Assembly (NCBI GenBank): GCA_019634735.1
Contig: JAHCAT010000002.1
Span: forward strand, 62,001-126,000
Direction: 5' to 3'
Length of the DNA: 64,000 bases
From: Lysobacterales bacterium
GTDB taxonomy: Bacteria; Pseudomonadota; Gammaproteobacteria; Xanthomonadales; UBA2363
Shown here one piece after another: positions 8,447 to 18,161 of the stretch. The notes beneath the pieces are model-generated. The model saw only the letters and a list, made by a program, of their open reading frames with translations, ran no database searches and was not told the origin of the DNA. Made by a program: the position numbers and the translations under genes. How positions within the stretch are numbered: position 1 is the stretch's first letter; the number at the start of each line of letters is the position of its first letter.

Positions 8447-8774
8447 GGCGGGGCGCCCGGCCAGGGCCGGCGCGCTGGGCGGCCGGGCCGCGGGTGGTTC
8501 GCCCGGCCCGGACATTTCACGGGGCCGCTGCTGCGGACGCCGAGCCGTGTCGCGGCCCGCTCCCGCCGGCCCGTTCGACCTGGTGTCGGCTTCGCAATCA
8601 TCGCCCCACGTTCCGCTGCCCGCAATACGAAGCGATCTCGACCGCCTCGCCAGGCATCCTCGTGAAACATCCGGGCTTGGGCCCGGGCGATCGACGCTTT
8701 CGCGGCGGCCGCGACCGTGCCCTGTGGCGGCCGTGGCTGGCGGCCGCGCGCCGGTTCCCGGATAATCCGCCGCC
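8447..8774. other. Intergenic region upstream of the rhodanese gene
   Basis: These 328 bp contain no gene I can support. The only recognisable signal is the -10-like box at the right edge. The left part is G/C-rich and could form local hairpins, but no stem followed by a T-run is visible. Confidence 0.5.
8761..8766 (+). promoter_or_regulatory. Candidate -10 element of the rhodanese gene
   Basis: GATAAT (5 of 6) is followed by 8 nt and the ATG, with no Shine-Dalgarno sequence between. The transcript would begin within a base or two of the start codon, i.e. be leaderless or nearly so. No good -35 is seen. Confidence 0.5.
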
Positions 8775-9206
8775 ATGGATCGTCTCTCAGAATTCGTCGC
8801 CCAGCAGATGTGGCTGGTGCTCGGCATGGCTGGCCTGACCGTGTACCTGCTGGTCTCGCTGCTCGGCCGCTTCAACCGTGGCTACCAGGAACTCACCCCG
8901 GCGCAGCTGACCCTGCTGGTCAACCGCGAGGATGCCCTGGTGGTCGACATGAGCCCGATCGCCGACTTCGAGAAGGCGCACATCCCCGGCAGCCGGCACG
9001 TCGCGCCGAGCCAGTTCGATCCGGAGAACAAGGTCCTGGCCAAGGTCAAGGACCGCCCAGTGGTTGTGGTCTGCCGCAATGGCATCACCGCCGGGCCGGC
9101 GGCCCGGCGCCTGGTCAAGGCCGGCTTCAACCGGGTCCACGTGCTGTCCGGCGGCGTCAGCCAGTGGCAGGCCGCCGAACTGCCCCTGGTCAAGGGCAAG
9201 GCCTGA
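8775..9206 (+). CDS. Membrane-anchored rhodanese-like protein (YibN type)
   Basis: The 143-residue protein has one N-terminal transmembrane helix (about 13-31) and a rhodanese domain. LVVDMSPIADFEKAHIPGS is the entry motif, and Cys100 in VVVVCRNGITAG is the catalytic-loop cysteine that carries a persulfide in active family members. Gene order matches enterobacterial yibN-grxC-secB-gpsA except that grxC is absent. Rhodanese-like proteins move sulfur or bind redox partners; no specific partner can be read here. It is probably expressed from a leaderless promoter. Confidence 0.88.
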   Translation: MDRLSEFVAQQMWLVLGMAGLTVYLLVSLLGRFNRGYQELTPAQLTLLVNREDALVVDMSPIADFEKAHIPGSRHVAPSQFDPENKVLAKVKDRPVVVVCRNGITAGPAARRLVKAGFNRVHVLSGGVSQWQAAELPLVKGKA

Positions 9207-9290
9207 GCGGCGCGCACTGCAGCCAGCGCCAGCGCCAAGGGCGCGGCCGGGCCCTTGCGAACCCGAGCCGCCGGGCCCATCTGCCGGGTG

Positions 9291-9299
9291 TGGGATAAT
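9291..9299 (+). promoter_or_regulatory. Extended -10 promoter of secB
   Basis: TGG followed directly by GATAAT forms an extended -10 element (TGn-TATAAT type), which can work without a good -35 box; none is seen. The expected start site is about 40 nt before the secB ATG, leaving room for the CCAGGAG ribosome-binding site. Confidence 0.55.
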
Positions 9300-9346
9300 C
9301 GCCGGTCCAGGCGACCCGCCACCCTCTTATCCTCCAGGAGTCACCG

Positions 9347-9847
9347 ATGAGCAACGAGAACCCGGCCGCGAACGGCCAGGCCGGCGCCCAGCCGTCCGCC
9401 CAGCTGGCCATCCAGAAGATCTATCTCAAGGACGCCTCGTTCGAGGTTCCCGGTGCCCCGGAGGTGTTCCAGGAGCAGGGCCAGCCGCAGTTCAAGCTCG
9501 AGCTCAGCCAGCGCGTCAACACGATCGGGCAGTCCGTCTACGAAGTCGTGCTCGGCGTCACCCTGACCTGCGAGTTGAACGAGAAGACGGTGTTCCTGGC
9601 CGAGATCAAGCAGGCAGGCATCTTCTCCATCGAGGGCTTCGACGAGGCCAACCTGCAGGCGGTGCTGGGCGCCTGGTGCCCGCAGTCGCTGTTCCCCTAC
9701 GCGCGCAGCGCGATCAGCGATCTGGTGCTGGCTGGCGGCTTCCCGCCGTTCCTGCTGCAGCCGATCAACTTCGAGCAGCTCTACGCCGAGCAGATGCGTC
9801 GCCGCGCCGCCGAGGCGCAGGGCGAAGGTCTGGTCGGCCACGCCTGA
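9347..9847 (+). CDS. secB: Protein-export chaperone SecB
   Basis: The 166-residue protein carries the SecB signature in order: [20 protein letters not shown] near the N-terminus, the [10 protein letters not shown]...[11 protein letters not shown] strands, the [13 protein letters not shown] segment, and [14 protein letters not shown] at the C-terminus. SecB is a cytosolic tetramer that keeps preproteins unfolded and hands them to SecA, which fits the many exported proteins encoded nearby. A CCAGGAG ribosome-binding site precedes the ATG. It lies between the rhodanese and gpsA genes, with only 7 nt to gpsA. Confidence 0.97.
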   Translation: MSNENPAANGQAGAQPSAQLAIQKIYLKDASFEVPGAPEVFQEQGQPQFKLELSQRVNTIGQSVYEVVLGVTLTCELNEKTVFLAEIKQAGIFSIEGFDEANLQAVLGAWCPQSLFPYARSAISDLVLAGGFPPFLLQPINFEQLYAEQMRRRAAEAQGEGLVGHA

Positions 9848-9854
9848 TACGGCC

Positions 9855-10880
9855 ATGGGCCCCGCAGCGCGCCGCCCGGTCGCCGTTCTCGGCGCCGGCT
9901 CCTGGGGCACCGCCCTTGCGGCGCTGCTGGCGCGCAACGGCGTCGAAACCGTGCTGTGGGGTCGCGACGCCGCGCAGATGGCGGCGATGGCGGCGACCCG
10001 CCGCAACGCTCGTTACCTGCCCGATCTCGAGCTGCCGGCAACGCTGGCCTACGAGACCGATCTGGAATGCGCGGTCCAGGGTTGCCGGCACCTGCTGCTG
10101 GTGACGCCCAGCCACGCCTTCGCGGACCTGCTGGCGGTGGCGGCGCCGATGCTGGCAGAGGACGCCGGCGTGGTCTGGGCCAGCAAGGGCTTCGAGCCCG
10201 GCACCGGTCGCTTCCTGCACGAGGTGGCGGTCGGCATCCTCGGCGAGCGCCGGCCGCAGGCGGTGCTGACCGGTCCATCATTCGCGCGCGAAGTGGTGCA
10301 GGGCCTGCCGACCGCGGTAACCGTGCACTCCGGCGACGCCGGGTTCGCCACCGAAATCGCCCGTCTCTTCCACTGCCCGACCTTCCGCGCCTACACCGGC
10401 ACCGACCTGCTCGGCGCCGGCCTGGGCGGCGCCATGAAGAACGTGCTGGCGGTGGCGGTCGGCGTCTCCGACGGCATGGGCATGGGCCTGAACGCCCGCG
10501 CCGGACTGATCACCCGCGGCCTGGCCGAGGTGCTGCGCCTGAATGCCGCGCTGGGCGGCCGTCCCGAGACCATCATGGGCCTGGCCGGCCTGGGCGACCT
10601 GGTGCTGACCTGCACCGGCGACCTGTCGCGCAACCGCCGGCTGGGCCTGGCGCTCGGCCAGGGCGTACCGCTGGACGAGGCGGTCGCCCGCATCGGCCAG
10701 GTGGTGGAGAGCGTGCAGACCGCCAGCGAAGTGATGCGCCTGGCGCGGCGCCACGGTGTCGAGCTGCCGATCAGCGCCCTGGTGGAGCGCGCCCTGAACG
10801 GCGAGATCACCCCCACCGAGGGGGTCCGCCTGCTGCTCTCCCGTGAGCAGAAGGCGGAATTCGGCGACCTGCCGGCCTGA
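9855..10880 (+). CDS. gpsA: Glycerol-3-phosphate dehydrogenase [NAD(P)+]
   Basis: The 341-residue cytosolic enzyme reduces dihydroxyacetone phosphate to sn-glycerol-3-phosphate for phospholipid synthesis. The Rossmann dinucleotide motif GAGSWG is at about 13-18, [10 protein letters not shown] and [10 protein letters not shown] follow, the catalytic lysine is in [10 protein letters not shown], and the C-terminal [20 protein letters not shown] stretch is diagnostic for GpsA. Full length, no oddities. It begins 7 nt after secB stops and is likely co-translated with it. Confidence 0.97.
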   Translation: MGPAARRPVAVLGAGSWGTALAALLARNGVETVLWGRDAAQMAAMAATRRNARYLPDLELPATLAYETDLECAVQGCRHLLLVTPSHAFADLLAVAAPMLAEDAGVVWASKGFEPGTGRFLHEVAVGILGERRPQAVLTGPSFAREVVQGLPTAVTVHSGDAGFATEIARLFHCPTFRAYTGTDLLGAGLGGAMKNVLAVAVGVSDGMGMGLNARAGLITRGLAEVLRLNAALGGRPETIMGLAGLGDLVLTCTGDLSRNRRLGLALGQGVPLDEAVARIGQVVESVQTASEVMRLARRHGVELPISALVERALNGEITPTEGVRLLLSREQKAEFGDLPA

Positions 10881-10950
10881 GCCTGCCGGCGGTCGCCGGG
10901 AGCGGCCCGGAGAGGCCCGAGGCGCGCTCCGGTGCCGCGGTACGGCGGGT

Positions 10951-11670
10951 TCAGTAGCTCAGGCGTGCGCCGGCGAACACGGTGGTGTAGTCGCCGCTCA
11001 GCTCGGCCTCGGCCAGCAGTCCCCAGCCGTTGCCGAACTTGAATTGCCCGTAGAGGACGCCCGCGGTCGTGCTGCTGCTGGCGATGAAGGCCTGCCCGCC
11101 CGGGAACGGCTGGCCGTCCAGGCGGACCTCGGCGTCGTCGAGGCGGGTGTAGCGCACCGAGGCGCCGGCCTCGAAGCGCGGCGTGAACGCCGAGCGCACG
11201 CCGACCTCGACACTGGCGCCGTCGGTCTTCTCCAGCTTGCCGCGGCTGGTGGTGTTGCCGACCGTGATCGCGAAATCCGCGCTGCCGACCCGCTCGTAGG
11301 CGGCACGCACGAACAGGTCGGTGCGCGGGCCGACTGGCAGGTTGTAGCCGATGCCGACGTTGAAGCGGTCGACATCGTCGTCGACCACCAGCGCGCCCGG
11401 CACGGCACCGACGCCGATGAACGAGCGGTTGCCTTCCAGGGGGACGCGGTTCCAGCCCAGGAACAGGTGCCAGTTCTCGCTGATCTGGCCTGAGCCGCGC
11501 ACCTGCAGGCCGGTGCCGCTGTCGAGGTCGGATTCGTCCGGGTTGACGTGCAGGGCGCCGATGTCGAAGTACGACCAGCTCACGGCATTCGGGTCGCCCG
11601 GGCCCTGGGCAAGGGCGGCGCCGGCCGGCAGGGCCAGGGCAAGGGCGAGCAGAAGGGGTGTTCGGTTCAT
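10951..11670 (-). CDS. Outer-membrane beta-barrel protein
   Basis: The ATG at MNRTPLL was chosen because a signal peptide (ending LAQG) follows directly and AGGAG lies 10 nt upstream. The 239-residue product shows alternating hydrophobic/polar strands with aromatic girdle residues (WSYFDIGALHV, WHLFLGWNRV, FNVGIGYNLPV, DLFVRAAYERV) and ends in Y after FAGARLSY, as expected for an outer-membrane barrel recognised by BAM. About 8-10 strands can be counted by eye. It may be a structural or small-solute barrel; no ligand is suggested. It is convergent with gpsA. Confidence 0.78.
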   Translation of the reverse strand: MNRTPLLLALALALPAGAALAQGPGDPNAVSWSYFDIGALHVNPDESDLDSGTGLQVRGSGQISENWHLFLGWNRVPLEGNRSFIGVGAVPGALVVDDDVDRFNVGIGYNLPVGPRTDLFVRAAYERVGSADFAITVGNTTSRGKLEKTDGASVEVGVRSAFTPRFEAGASVRYTRLDDAEVRLDGQPFPGGQAFIASSSTTAGVLYGQFKFGNGWGLLAEAELSGDYTTVFAGARLSY

Positions 11671-11722
11671 CAGGGGCGCACTCCTGGGAGGGGATGGATC
11701 CGGCCACCGCGGCCGGGCGGCC

Positions 11723-11728
11723 ATTGTA
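11723..11728 (-). promoter_or_regulatory. Candidate -10 of the beta-barrel gene
   Basis: TACAAT (5 of 6, minus strand) would give a leader of about 45 nt that includes the AGGAG ribosome-binding site of the barrel gene. No clear -35 is seen. Confidence 0.4.
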
Positions 11729-11770
11729 TGGACGGATGACCGTCCGGCGGCGCGGCCCGTTGCCGGCGAT

Positions 11771-12256
11771 TCATGACGACGCGGGCGGTGCCGGCCAGCC
11801 ACCGGCGTAGTCGTGCTGGCGCCAGGCCTCGAACACCGCCACCGCCACGGCATTGGACAGGTTCAGGCTGCGGTTGCCGGGCAGCAGCGGCAGCCGCAGG
11901 CGCCGGGCGGGCGGCACCGATGCCAGCACCTGCGCGGGCAGGCCACGGGTTTCCGGGCCGAACAGCAGGGCATCGCCGGGCCGCCAGTCAGGACGGTCGA
12001 AGCGCACCTGGGCGTGTGCGCTGAACGCGAACAGGCGCGGCTGCCGCAGCGACGCCAGGCAGGCCGCCAGGTCCTCGTGCACGCGCACGGTCGCGTACTC
12101 CCGGTAGTCCAGCCCGGCGCGGCGCAGGCGCGCATCGTCCAGCTGGAAGCCCAGCGGCGCCACCAGGTGCAGCCGGCAGCCGGTGTTCGCGCACAGGCGG
12201 ATGGCGTTGCCGGTGTTGGGCGGGATTTCCGGCTGATAGAGGATGACGTCGAACAC
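11771..12256 (-). CDS. trmL: tRNA (cytidine(34)-2'-O)-methyltransferase
   Basis: The 161-residue protein is a minimal SPOUT methyltransferase. The N-terminus YQPEIPPNTGNAIRLCANTG is the family motif; LFGPETRGLP and LNLSNAVAVAVFEAWRQ form the C-terminal trefoil knot that binds S-adenosylmethionine. TrmL methylates the wobble ribose of tRNA-Leu isoacceptors. The start codon is GTG; homology begins right there (residues FDVILYQPEIPPN), so the start is secure although no ribosome-binding site is obvious. Confidence 0.95.
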   Translation of the reverse strand: MFDVILYQPEIPPNTGNAIRLCANTGCRLHLVAPLGFQLDDARLRRAGLDYREYATVRVHEDLAACLASLRQPRLFAFSAHAQVRFDRPDWRPGDALLFGPETRGLPAQVLASVPPARRLRLPLLPGNRSLNLSNAVAVAVFEAWRQHDYAGGWPAPPASS

Positions 12257-12386
12257 GGCGGTCGGGGCACAGGGACGGGATGCCGATGATGACCGGCCGG
12301 CGGTGCGCTTGCCCGCCCGCTTTTCGCGTTACCTTCTGCAGCGATGTCCCGCGCCGTTGCCGGCGCCCCTTTTCCAAGGATGCGTC

Positions 12387-14177
12387 ATGAGCGCCCGCCC
12401 GCCCCTGCTTCCGTTCCGTCGCCTTCTCGGGGCGGTTCCACTGCTCGCCACTCTGGCCGCTGCGCCGCTGCTTGCCGACCCGGGCGCACCTGCGGTACCC
12501 GGCGAGCTGGCCTGGCCGCAGGCGCAGGCCAAGGCGGCACCGGCCTGGCGCGCGCCCGGTGCGGCGGTCGCGGTGCTGACCCTGGGGCGCCTGGACCCGG
12601 CCCGGGTCGAGGCGGTCCAGGCCGGCAATCGCGCCGCCGGCCTGCGCCGCATCCAGGTCGGTCTGCACCGCGCGCTGGCCGGCGAGCTGGCCAGCGGCGG
12701 CCCCGACCTGACCTGGCAGGTCGTCGCTGGCGGTCGGGTGGCGCGGATCGAGGTGGTCGATCCGGGGGCGCTCGGCCTGCGCGTGGCCTTGCGCGGCGAC
12801 CGCCTGCCGGCAGGGGTCGAGCTGCGGGTTGCCGGCAGCGGCCGACCCGAGTCCGTGTACGCGGTCGAGGGCGGGTCGCCGCACGACCAGCTCGACGGCT
12901 GGGGCCGCTACTGGACGGATGCCACCGACGGCGATCGCCAGCTCATCGAGCTGTTCGCGCCGCACGGCGTCGAGGTCGCCAGCCTGGGCACCGGTGTGGT
13001 CGCCGCGGTGTCCCACCTGCTGGTCGCCCCGCAGAGCGACGCCGCCCTGGTCGGCAAGGCCCTGGGCGACTCGGGCAGCTGCAACATCAATGTCGCCTGC
13101 CGGGTCGACCAGCTCGGCGCCACCTTCGTCGTCGCCAAGAACGCCGTCTCGCGGATGCTGTTCGAATCCGGCGGCGGCACCTTCACCTGCACCGGCACCC
13201 TGCTCAACGACCAGGACACCAGCACCCAGATCCCCTGGTACTTCACCGCCCACCACTGCATCGGCAACCAGGCCGAGGCCAGCACCCTGCGCACCTTCTG
13301 GCAGTACGAGAGCCCGAGCTGCAACACGGTCGGCGCCGGCGCCAACGTCCAGGTCGGTGGCGGCGCGCAACTGCTGTATTCGCAGGCCGGCACCGACGCG
13401 GCCTTGCTGCGCCTGAACGGCACCGTCCCTGGCGGGACCGGGTACGCCGGCTGGAGCGCCGCGGCCCTGCAGGCCAACACCCCGGTGGTGGCGATCCACC
13501 ACCCCAGCGGCGACGCCAAGAAGTACAGCCGGGGCAACCACTCCGGGCACACCGCCAACGTCAACATCGAGGGCCAGGTGGTGGCCAGTGCCGCCCGTGC
13601 GTCCTGGACCGAGGGCACCACCGAAGGCGGCAGCAGCGGCTCGGGCCTGTTCACCTGGGACGCCGCCAGCTATTACCTACGAGGCGGGCTGTTCGGCGGC
13701 GGCGCCTCGTGCGCCAACACCGGCCAGAGCGAGGCGGCCGGCAACCGCGATTTCTATTCGCGCTTCGACCAGGTGTATCCATCGATCCAGTCCTACCTGA
13801 CCGGCACCGGCGGCACGCCGCCCGGGCCCACCCGCGACCACACCGGCCAGTGGGACGTCGCCACCGAGGGCGGTCGCGGCCTGTCGATCTTCCAGTTCCC
13901 TGCGCCCGGCAACACGCTGTTCGTGCTGTGGTTCGTGTACGACAGCCAGGGCCGGGCGTCCTGGTACCAGCTCGACCCGTCGTGGACCGGCCAGAACGTC
14001 GCCAGCGGCCGCGTGGTGCGCTGGACTGGCCCGCCCTGGGGACCGACCTACAACCCGGCCAACCGCAGCTTCGTGGAGACCGGCAGCTTCACCCTGAACT
14101 TCACCTCCGCCGGCAGCGCCACCTTCAGCTACAACGTCGACGGCGTGAACCGTACGGTCACCCTGCAGAAGCTGTAG
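12387..14177 (+). CDS. Exported trypsin-like (S1, lysyl-endopeptidase type) serine peptidase with C-terminal secretome domain
   Basis: The ATG has AAGGA 6 nt upstream and gives 596 residues with a signal peptide. After a propeptide-like region comes a chymotrypsin-fold protease: His290 in TAHHC, Asp337 in TDAALLRL and Ser417 in GSSGSG form the triad. The GSSGSG form and spacing resemble Achromobacter lysyl endopeptidase. Many cysteines suggest disulfides, so it acts outside the cell. Residues from about 475 form a separate domain with WDVATEGGRGL, a FVLWFVYDSQGRASWYQLD core and a final VTLQKL; the same type of domain makes up much of the protein at 45148-45975. Cleavage specificity is inferred, not shown. 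Confidence 0.88.
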   Translation: MSARPPLLPFRRLLGAVPLLATLAAAPLLADPGAPAVPGELAWPQAQAKAAPAWRAPGAAVAVLTLGRLDPARVEAVQAGNRAAGLRRIQVGLHRALAGELASGGPDLTWQVVAGGRVARIEVVDPGALGLRVALRGDRLPAGVELRVAGSGRPESVYAVEGGSPHDQLDGWGRYWTDATDGDRQLIELFAPHGVEVASLGTGVVAAVSHLLVAPQSDAALVGKALGDSGSCNINVACRVDQLGATFVVAKNAVSRMLFESGGGTFTCTGTLLNDQDTSTQIPWYFTAHHCIGNQAEASTLRTFWQYESPSCNTVGAGANVQVGGGAQLLYSQAGTDAALLRLNGTVPGGTGYAGWSAAALQANTPVVAIHHPSGDAKKYSRGNHSGHTANVNIEGQVVASAARASWTEGTTEGGSSGSGLFTWDAASYYLRGGLFGGGASCANTGQSEAAGNRDFYSRFDQVYPSIQSYLTGTGGTPPGPTRDHTGQWDVATEGGRGLSIFQFPAPGNTLFVLWFVYDSQGRASWYQLDPSWTGQNVASGRVVRWTGPPWGPTYNPANRSFVETGSFTLNFTSAGSATFSYNVDGVNRTVTLQKL

Positions 14178-14243
14178 CGGCAGACGCGGTCGGGCGGGCG
14201 GCGACAATCAGCGCACCTGCTGCGCCTGCGCGTCGATCCCGGT

Positions 14244-15023
14244 TCAGCCGCAGCTGTCGGCGAGCGGAACGACCAGGGCCTCGGCCAACACCGTGGCGGC
14301 CGCACCCGCCTGCCGCTGCGCGGGCGGGAAGTCGATGCGCAGCTTGGGATTTCCTCCACCGGGCTGGCGCAGGTTGCTGGGTCCCTCGTAGCGCAGCAGG
14401 CGCCCGGTCTGGCGGTCGTACCAGCCATCGACGTGCGGCGCCAGGAACCGGTACCAGGCGCCCAGTTCCAGCCGGTACAGCGAGGCCGGGCGGCCCAGCG
14501 TCTCGCCCTCGCCCAGCTTGCGCACCTTGAGGGCGCGCGGCCGGTCCTCGCCGGGCAGCAGGAAATCGAAGCGCAGCGCCTGGCCCGCCTCAAGCGCATC
14601 GCGCCGGGCCATGATGAAGGCGTCGAAGCCGGCGTCGGCGACCAGGTCCGGTGCCGGTGGCGGCAACCGACGCGGCGCCGCCGGCTGGTCCAGGCGGCCG
14701 GCGAACACCAGCAGTCCTTCCGCGCCGGCATCGATACCTTCGCGCCAGCCGCCGCGGCGGTCCTCGAGGGTGAAGCGCGGCAGGAAGCTGTCGGCAGGCC
14801 TGATCAGGCGTTTGCGCGCGAACGGCACGCCGTCGGGACAGCGATACAGCACCACGCGCTGTTCGCCGCCGTCGGCGGTCGGCTGCAGCAGGTGCTCCTC
14901 CAGGTGCGCGGTCCGCCCACCGGCATCGGTGGCGACGCCCAGGTAGCGCAGCACGCCCGTCGCGTCCGCCGGGCCGGTTGTCAGCATCAGGATGAGCAGC
15001 AGGCCCGGTCGGCGCAGGTACAT
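14244..15023 (-). CDS. Exported protein of unknown function
   Basis: The 259-residue product has a signal peptide (cleavage near PADATG) and a mature domain rich in beta strands with RYLGVATDAG, VVLYRCPDGVPFARKRL, FDFLLPGEDRPRAL and WYRFLAPHVDGWYDRQTG segments. The last segment followed by LLRYEG resembles proteins that bind or process envelope lipids or polymers (DUF3108-like), but I cannot assign it. It lies alone on the minus strand between two exported peptidase genes. Confidence 0.7.
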   Translation of the reverse strand: MYLRRPGLLLILMLTTGPADATGVLRYLGVATDAGGRTAHLEEHLLQPTADGGEQRVVLYRCPDGVPFARKRLIRPADSFLPRFTLEDRRGGWREGIDAGAEGLLVFAGRLDQPAAPRRLPPPAPDLVADAGFDAFIMARRDALEAGQALRFDFLLPGEDRPRALKVRKLGEGETLGRPASLYRLELGAWYRFLAPHVDGWYDRQTGRLLRYEGPSNLRQPGGGNPKLRIDFPPAQRQAGAAATVLAEALVVPLADSCG

Positions 15024-15158
15024 GGCGGCAGCCTTGCCCGGACTGCGTCAAGGCGACGTCATGCCCGGCAGCGGGCTGCCGCGGCCGTGACCTCTTTCCT
15101 ATCGACGCGCGCGGGCCACGGGTTACCCTTGGCGGCCCCAAGCCTGTCCGGAACGCAC

Positions 15159-17990
15159 ATGCGCACCCTCCTGCTGGCCGCCGCGCTGGTCGCCGCCCCC
15201 GCTGCCGCCGTCGACATCCCGTTCGAGACCTTCACCCTGGACAACGGCCTGCGCGTGGTCGTGCACACCGACCGCAAGGCGCCGATCGTCGCGGTCAACG
15301 TCTGGTACCACGTCGGCTCCAAGGACGAGCAGCCCGGCAAGACCGGATTCGCGCACCTGTTCGAGCACCTGATGTTCCAGGGCAGCGAGAACTACCCGGA
15401 CGAATACTTCAAGCCGTTCGAGCTGGTCGGCGCCACCGACATGAACGGCACCACAAACCAGGACCGCACCAACTACTTCCAGAACGTGCCGACCACGGCG
15501 CTCGACCTGGCGCTGTGGATGGAGTCCGACCGCATGGGCCACTTCCTCGGCGCGGTCGACCAGGCCCTGCTCGACGAGCAGCGCGGCGTCGTCCAGAACG
15601 AGAAGCGGCAGTCGGAGAACCAGCCCTACGGGCAGGCCTTCGAGCGCCTGCTTGCGGCCAGCTACCCGGCCGGGCACCCCTACCGGCACAGCCCGATCGG
15701 CTCGATGGCCGATCTCGAGGCGGCCACCATGGACGACGTTCGCTGGTGGTTCCGCAGCTGGTACGGCCCCAACAATGCCGTGCTGGTGCTGGCCGGCGAC
15801 ATCGATGTCGACACCGCGCGCGAGCGGGTGACCCGCTACTTCGGCGACATCCCGGCCGGGCCGACCCTGGCGCAGCCGGCGGTGGCGGTTGCCGCGCGCA
15901 CGGAATCGACCCGCGAGGAGATCGCCGACCGCGTCGCCCAGCCGCGCATCTACCGGGCCTGGAACGTCCCGGAGTTCGGCCAGGCCGAGCTCACCCACCT
16001 GCGCCTGCTGGTGCAGGTGCTGGCCGGCAGCGCCGCCTCACGACTGGACCGCCGCCTGGTGCACGGCGAGCAGCTCGCCGACCTGGTCAGCGGTTTCGTG
16101 CAGGGACAGCAGCTCTCCGGCGGCGTGATCCTGGTCGCCAACGTCAAGCAGGGCATCGATCCGGCCCGCGTCGAGGCGATCCTCGACGAGGAGCTGGCGC
16201 GCCTGCTGCGCGAGGGACCGACCCGCGAGGAGCTGGAGCGCGCCCGCACCGCCTGGCGCGCGGGTTTCGTGCGCCGGATCGAGCGGATCGGCGGTTTCGG
16301 CGGCAAGGCCGACGTGCTGGCCGAGTGCGCGGTGTTCACCGGCGACCCGGGCTGCTTCCGCGCCGAGCTTGGCCAGGTCGAGCGGGCGCGGGTCGCCGAC
16401 CTGCGTCGTGCCGGCCGCCGTTGGCTGGCGCAGGGCGACCACACCCTGGTGGTGCTGCCCGGCGAACGTCTGCCGACGCCCGACGATGCGCCCACTGCGC
16501 CGCATGTCGAGGCGCCGCCGGTGCCGGCCGCCGACCCGGCGTTCGCCGTGGTCGAGACCGATGTCGACCGCAGCGCCGGTCCGCCGGTCACCGAACGCTT
16601 CCCGGACCTGGCCTTCCCGACCCTGCAGCGCGCCACCCTCGACAACGGCCTGCGCCTGGTGCTGGCGCGACGGGAGGGCCTGCCGCTTGTGCAGATGAGC
16701 CTGGAGTTCGACGGCGGCTTCAGCGCCGATGCCGGCGCCACCCTGGGCACCTCGGGCTTCGCCATGGCCATGCTCGACGAGGGTGCCGGCGAGCGCGACG
16801 CCCTGGCCTTCGCTGCCGCCGCCGAGGCGCTGGGCGCGCAGATCGGCAGCGGCGCCGCGCTGGATGCGCATTCGGTCTCCCTGTCGGCGCTGCGCGACAC
16901 CCTGCCGGCCGCCCTGGACCTGTTCGCCGACACCGTGCTGCGGCCACGCTTCGACGCCGCCGAGATCGAGCGCGTGCGCGCCCAGTGGCTGGCGCAGATC
17001 GCCCAGGAGAAGACCCAGCCGGCCAGCCTGGCGCTGCGCCTGCTGCCGCCGCTGATGTACGGGGACGGCCATGCCTACGGCATTCCGTTCACCGGCAGCG
17101 GCACCGAGTCCTCGATCTCCGCCCTGAGCCGCGACGACCTGGTCGGTTTCCATCGCACCTGGCTGCGGCCCGACACCGCCACCCTGGTGGTGGTCGGCGA
17201 CATCGCCATGGCCGACCTCAAGGCCCTGGTGGAAGCGCGCTTCGGACAGTGGGCCGCGCCGGCCGCGCCGGCGCCCGCACTCGACCGCCATGCCGTCGAA
17301 CTGCCGGCCGGCCAGCGCGTGTTCCTGATCGACCAGCCCGGCGCGATCCAGGCCAACATCCTGTACGGCCAGGTGGTGCCGCCGACCGGCGATGCCTCCG
17401 CGCTGGCCTTCGACCTCGCCAACGGCGTCTACGGCGGCACCTTCACCTCGCGCATCAACATGAACCTGCGCGAGGACAAGAGCTGGTCCTACGGCGCCCG
17501 CAGCAGCGCCAGCAACGCCGTCGGCCAGCGCCCCTGGATCGGCACCGCGCCGGTGCAGATCGACAAGACCGCCGAGGCGATCGCCGAGATCCGCCGCGAA
17601 CTGGCGGCGTTCATCGGCGACAACCCGGCCAGCGCCGAGGAGATCGCCAAGATCCGCGACAGCCGCATCCGCAGCCTGCCGGGCGCCTATGAAACCGGCA
17701 GCGCGGTGCTCGCCGCGGTCGCCGGCATCGTCCGCTACGGCCGCCCCGACGACTACGTGCAGACCCTGCGTGCGCAGATCGCCGGCACCAGCGACGAGGC
17801 GGTGCGCGCCTCCGCCAGTGTGCTCGACCCGGACCGCCTCACCTGGATCGTGGTCGGCGACCTGGCGCAGACCGCCGCGCCGGTGCGCGCGCTGGCGCTG
17901 GGCGAGGTGCAGGTGCTCGATGCCGACGGTGCGCCGGTCGGGGAGGGCGACGCCCCGGACCCGGGCGAGGGGGCGCCGGCCGACGACTGA
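15159..17990 (+). CDS. Exported M16 family zinc metallopeptidase (two-domain)
   Basis: The 943-residue protein has a short signal peptide (to about residue 17). The first M16 module holds the inverted zinc motif HLFEH at 66-70 and the distal glutamate Glu148 in NEKR, so it is catalytically competent. A second M16 module (about 480-930) lacks the HxxEH motif and would close the clam-shell, as usual in bacterial pitrilysin-like proteins of this length. Such enzymes degrade peptides in the periplasm or outer membrane. No strong ribosome-binding site is visible. The C-terminus ends in a low-complexity Asp/Gly/Ala tail. Confidence 0.92.
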   Translation: MRTLLLAAALVAAPAAAVDIPFETFTLDNGLRVVVHTDRKAPIVAVNVWYHVGSKDEQPGKTGFAHLFEHLMFQGSENYPDEYFKPFELVGATDMNGTTNQDRTNYFQNVPTTALDLALWMESDRMGHFLGAVDQALLDEQRGVVQNEKRQSENQPYGQAFERLLAASYPAGHPYRHSPIGSMADLEAATMDDVRWWFRSWYGPNNAVLVLAGDIDVDTARERVTRYFGDIPAGPTLAQPAVAVAARTESTREEIADRVAQPRIYRAWNVPEFGQAELTHLRLLVQVLAGSAASRLDRRLVHGEQLADLVSGFVQGQQLSGGVILVANVKQGIDPARVEAILDEELARLLREGPTREELERARTAWRAGFVRRIERIGGFGGKADVLAECAVFTGDPGCFRAELGQVERARVADLRRAGRRWLAQGDHTLVVLPGERLPTPDDAPTAPHVEAPPVPAADPAFAVVETDVDRSAGPPVTERFPDLAFPTLQRATLDNGLRLVLARREGLPLVQMSLEFDGGFSADAGATLGTSGFAMAMLDEGAGERDALAFAAAAEALGAQIGSGAALDAHSVSLSALRDTLPAALDLFADTVLRPRFDAAEIERVRAQWLAQIAQEKTQPASLALRLLPPLMYGDGHAYGIPFTGSGTESSISALSRDDLVGFHRTWLRPDTATLVVVGDIAMADLKALVEARFGQWAAPAAPAPALDRHAVELPAGQRVFLIDQPGAIQANILYGQVVPPTGDASALAFDLANGVYGGTFTSRINMNLREDKSWSYGARSSASNAVGQRPWIGTAPVQIDKTAEAIAEIRRELAAFIGDNPASAEEIAKIRDSRIRSLPGAYETGSAVLAAVAGIVRYGRPDDYVQTLRAQIAGTSDEAVRASASVLDPDRLTWIVVGDLAQTAAPVRALALGEVQVLDADGAPVGEGDAPDPGEGAPADD

Positions 17991-18161
17991 GCGCGTACCG
18001 GCAGGCCGGGCGAAAGCGCCGGGTGCGTGGGGTCCGGGCAGGCCCGGGCGCCGCGCGCCGGTGCGGACGCGGCGGCGGTCCGCAGCCGCTACGATCACTG
18101 CATGTTCAGCAGCCGGGCGCACACTGGGCGCCCGGTCGTCCCCCGTTCCAGGAGTCCTTCC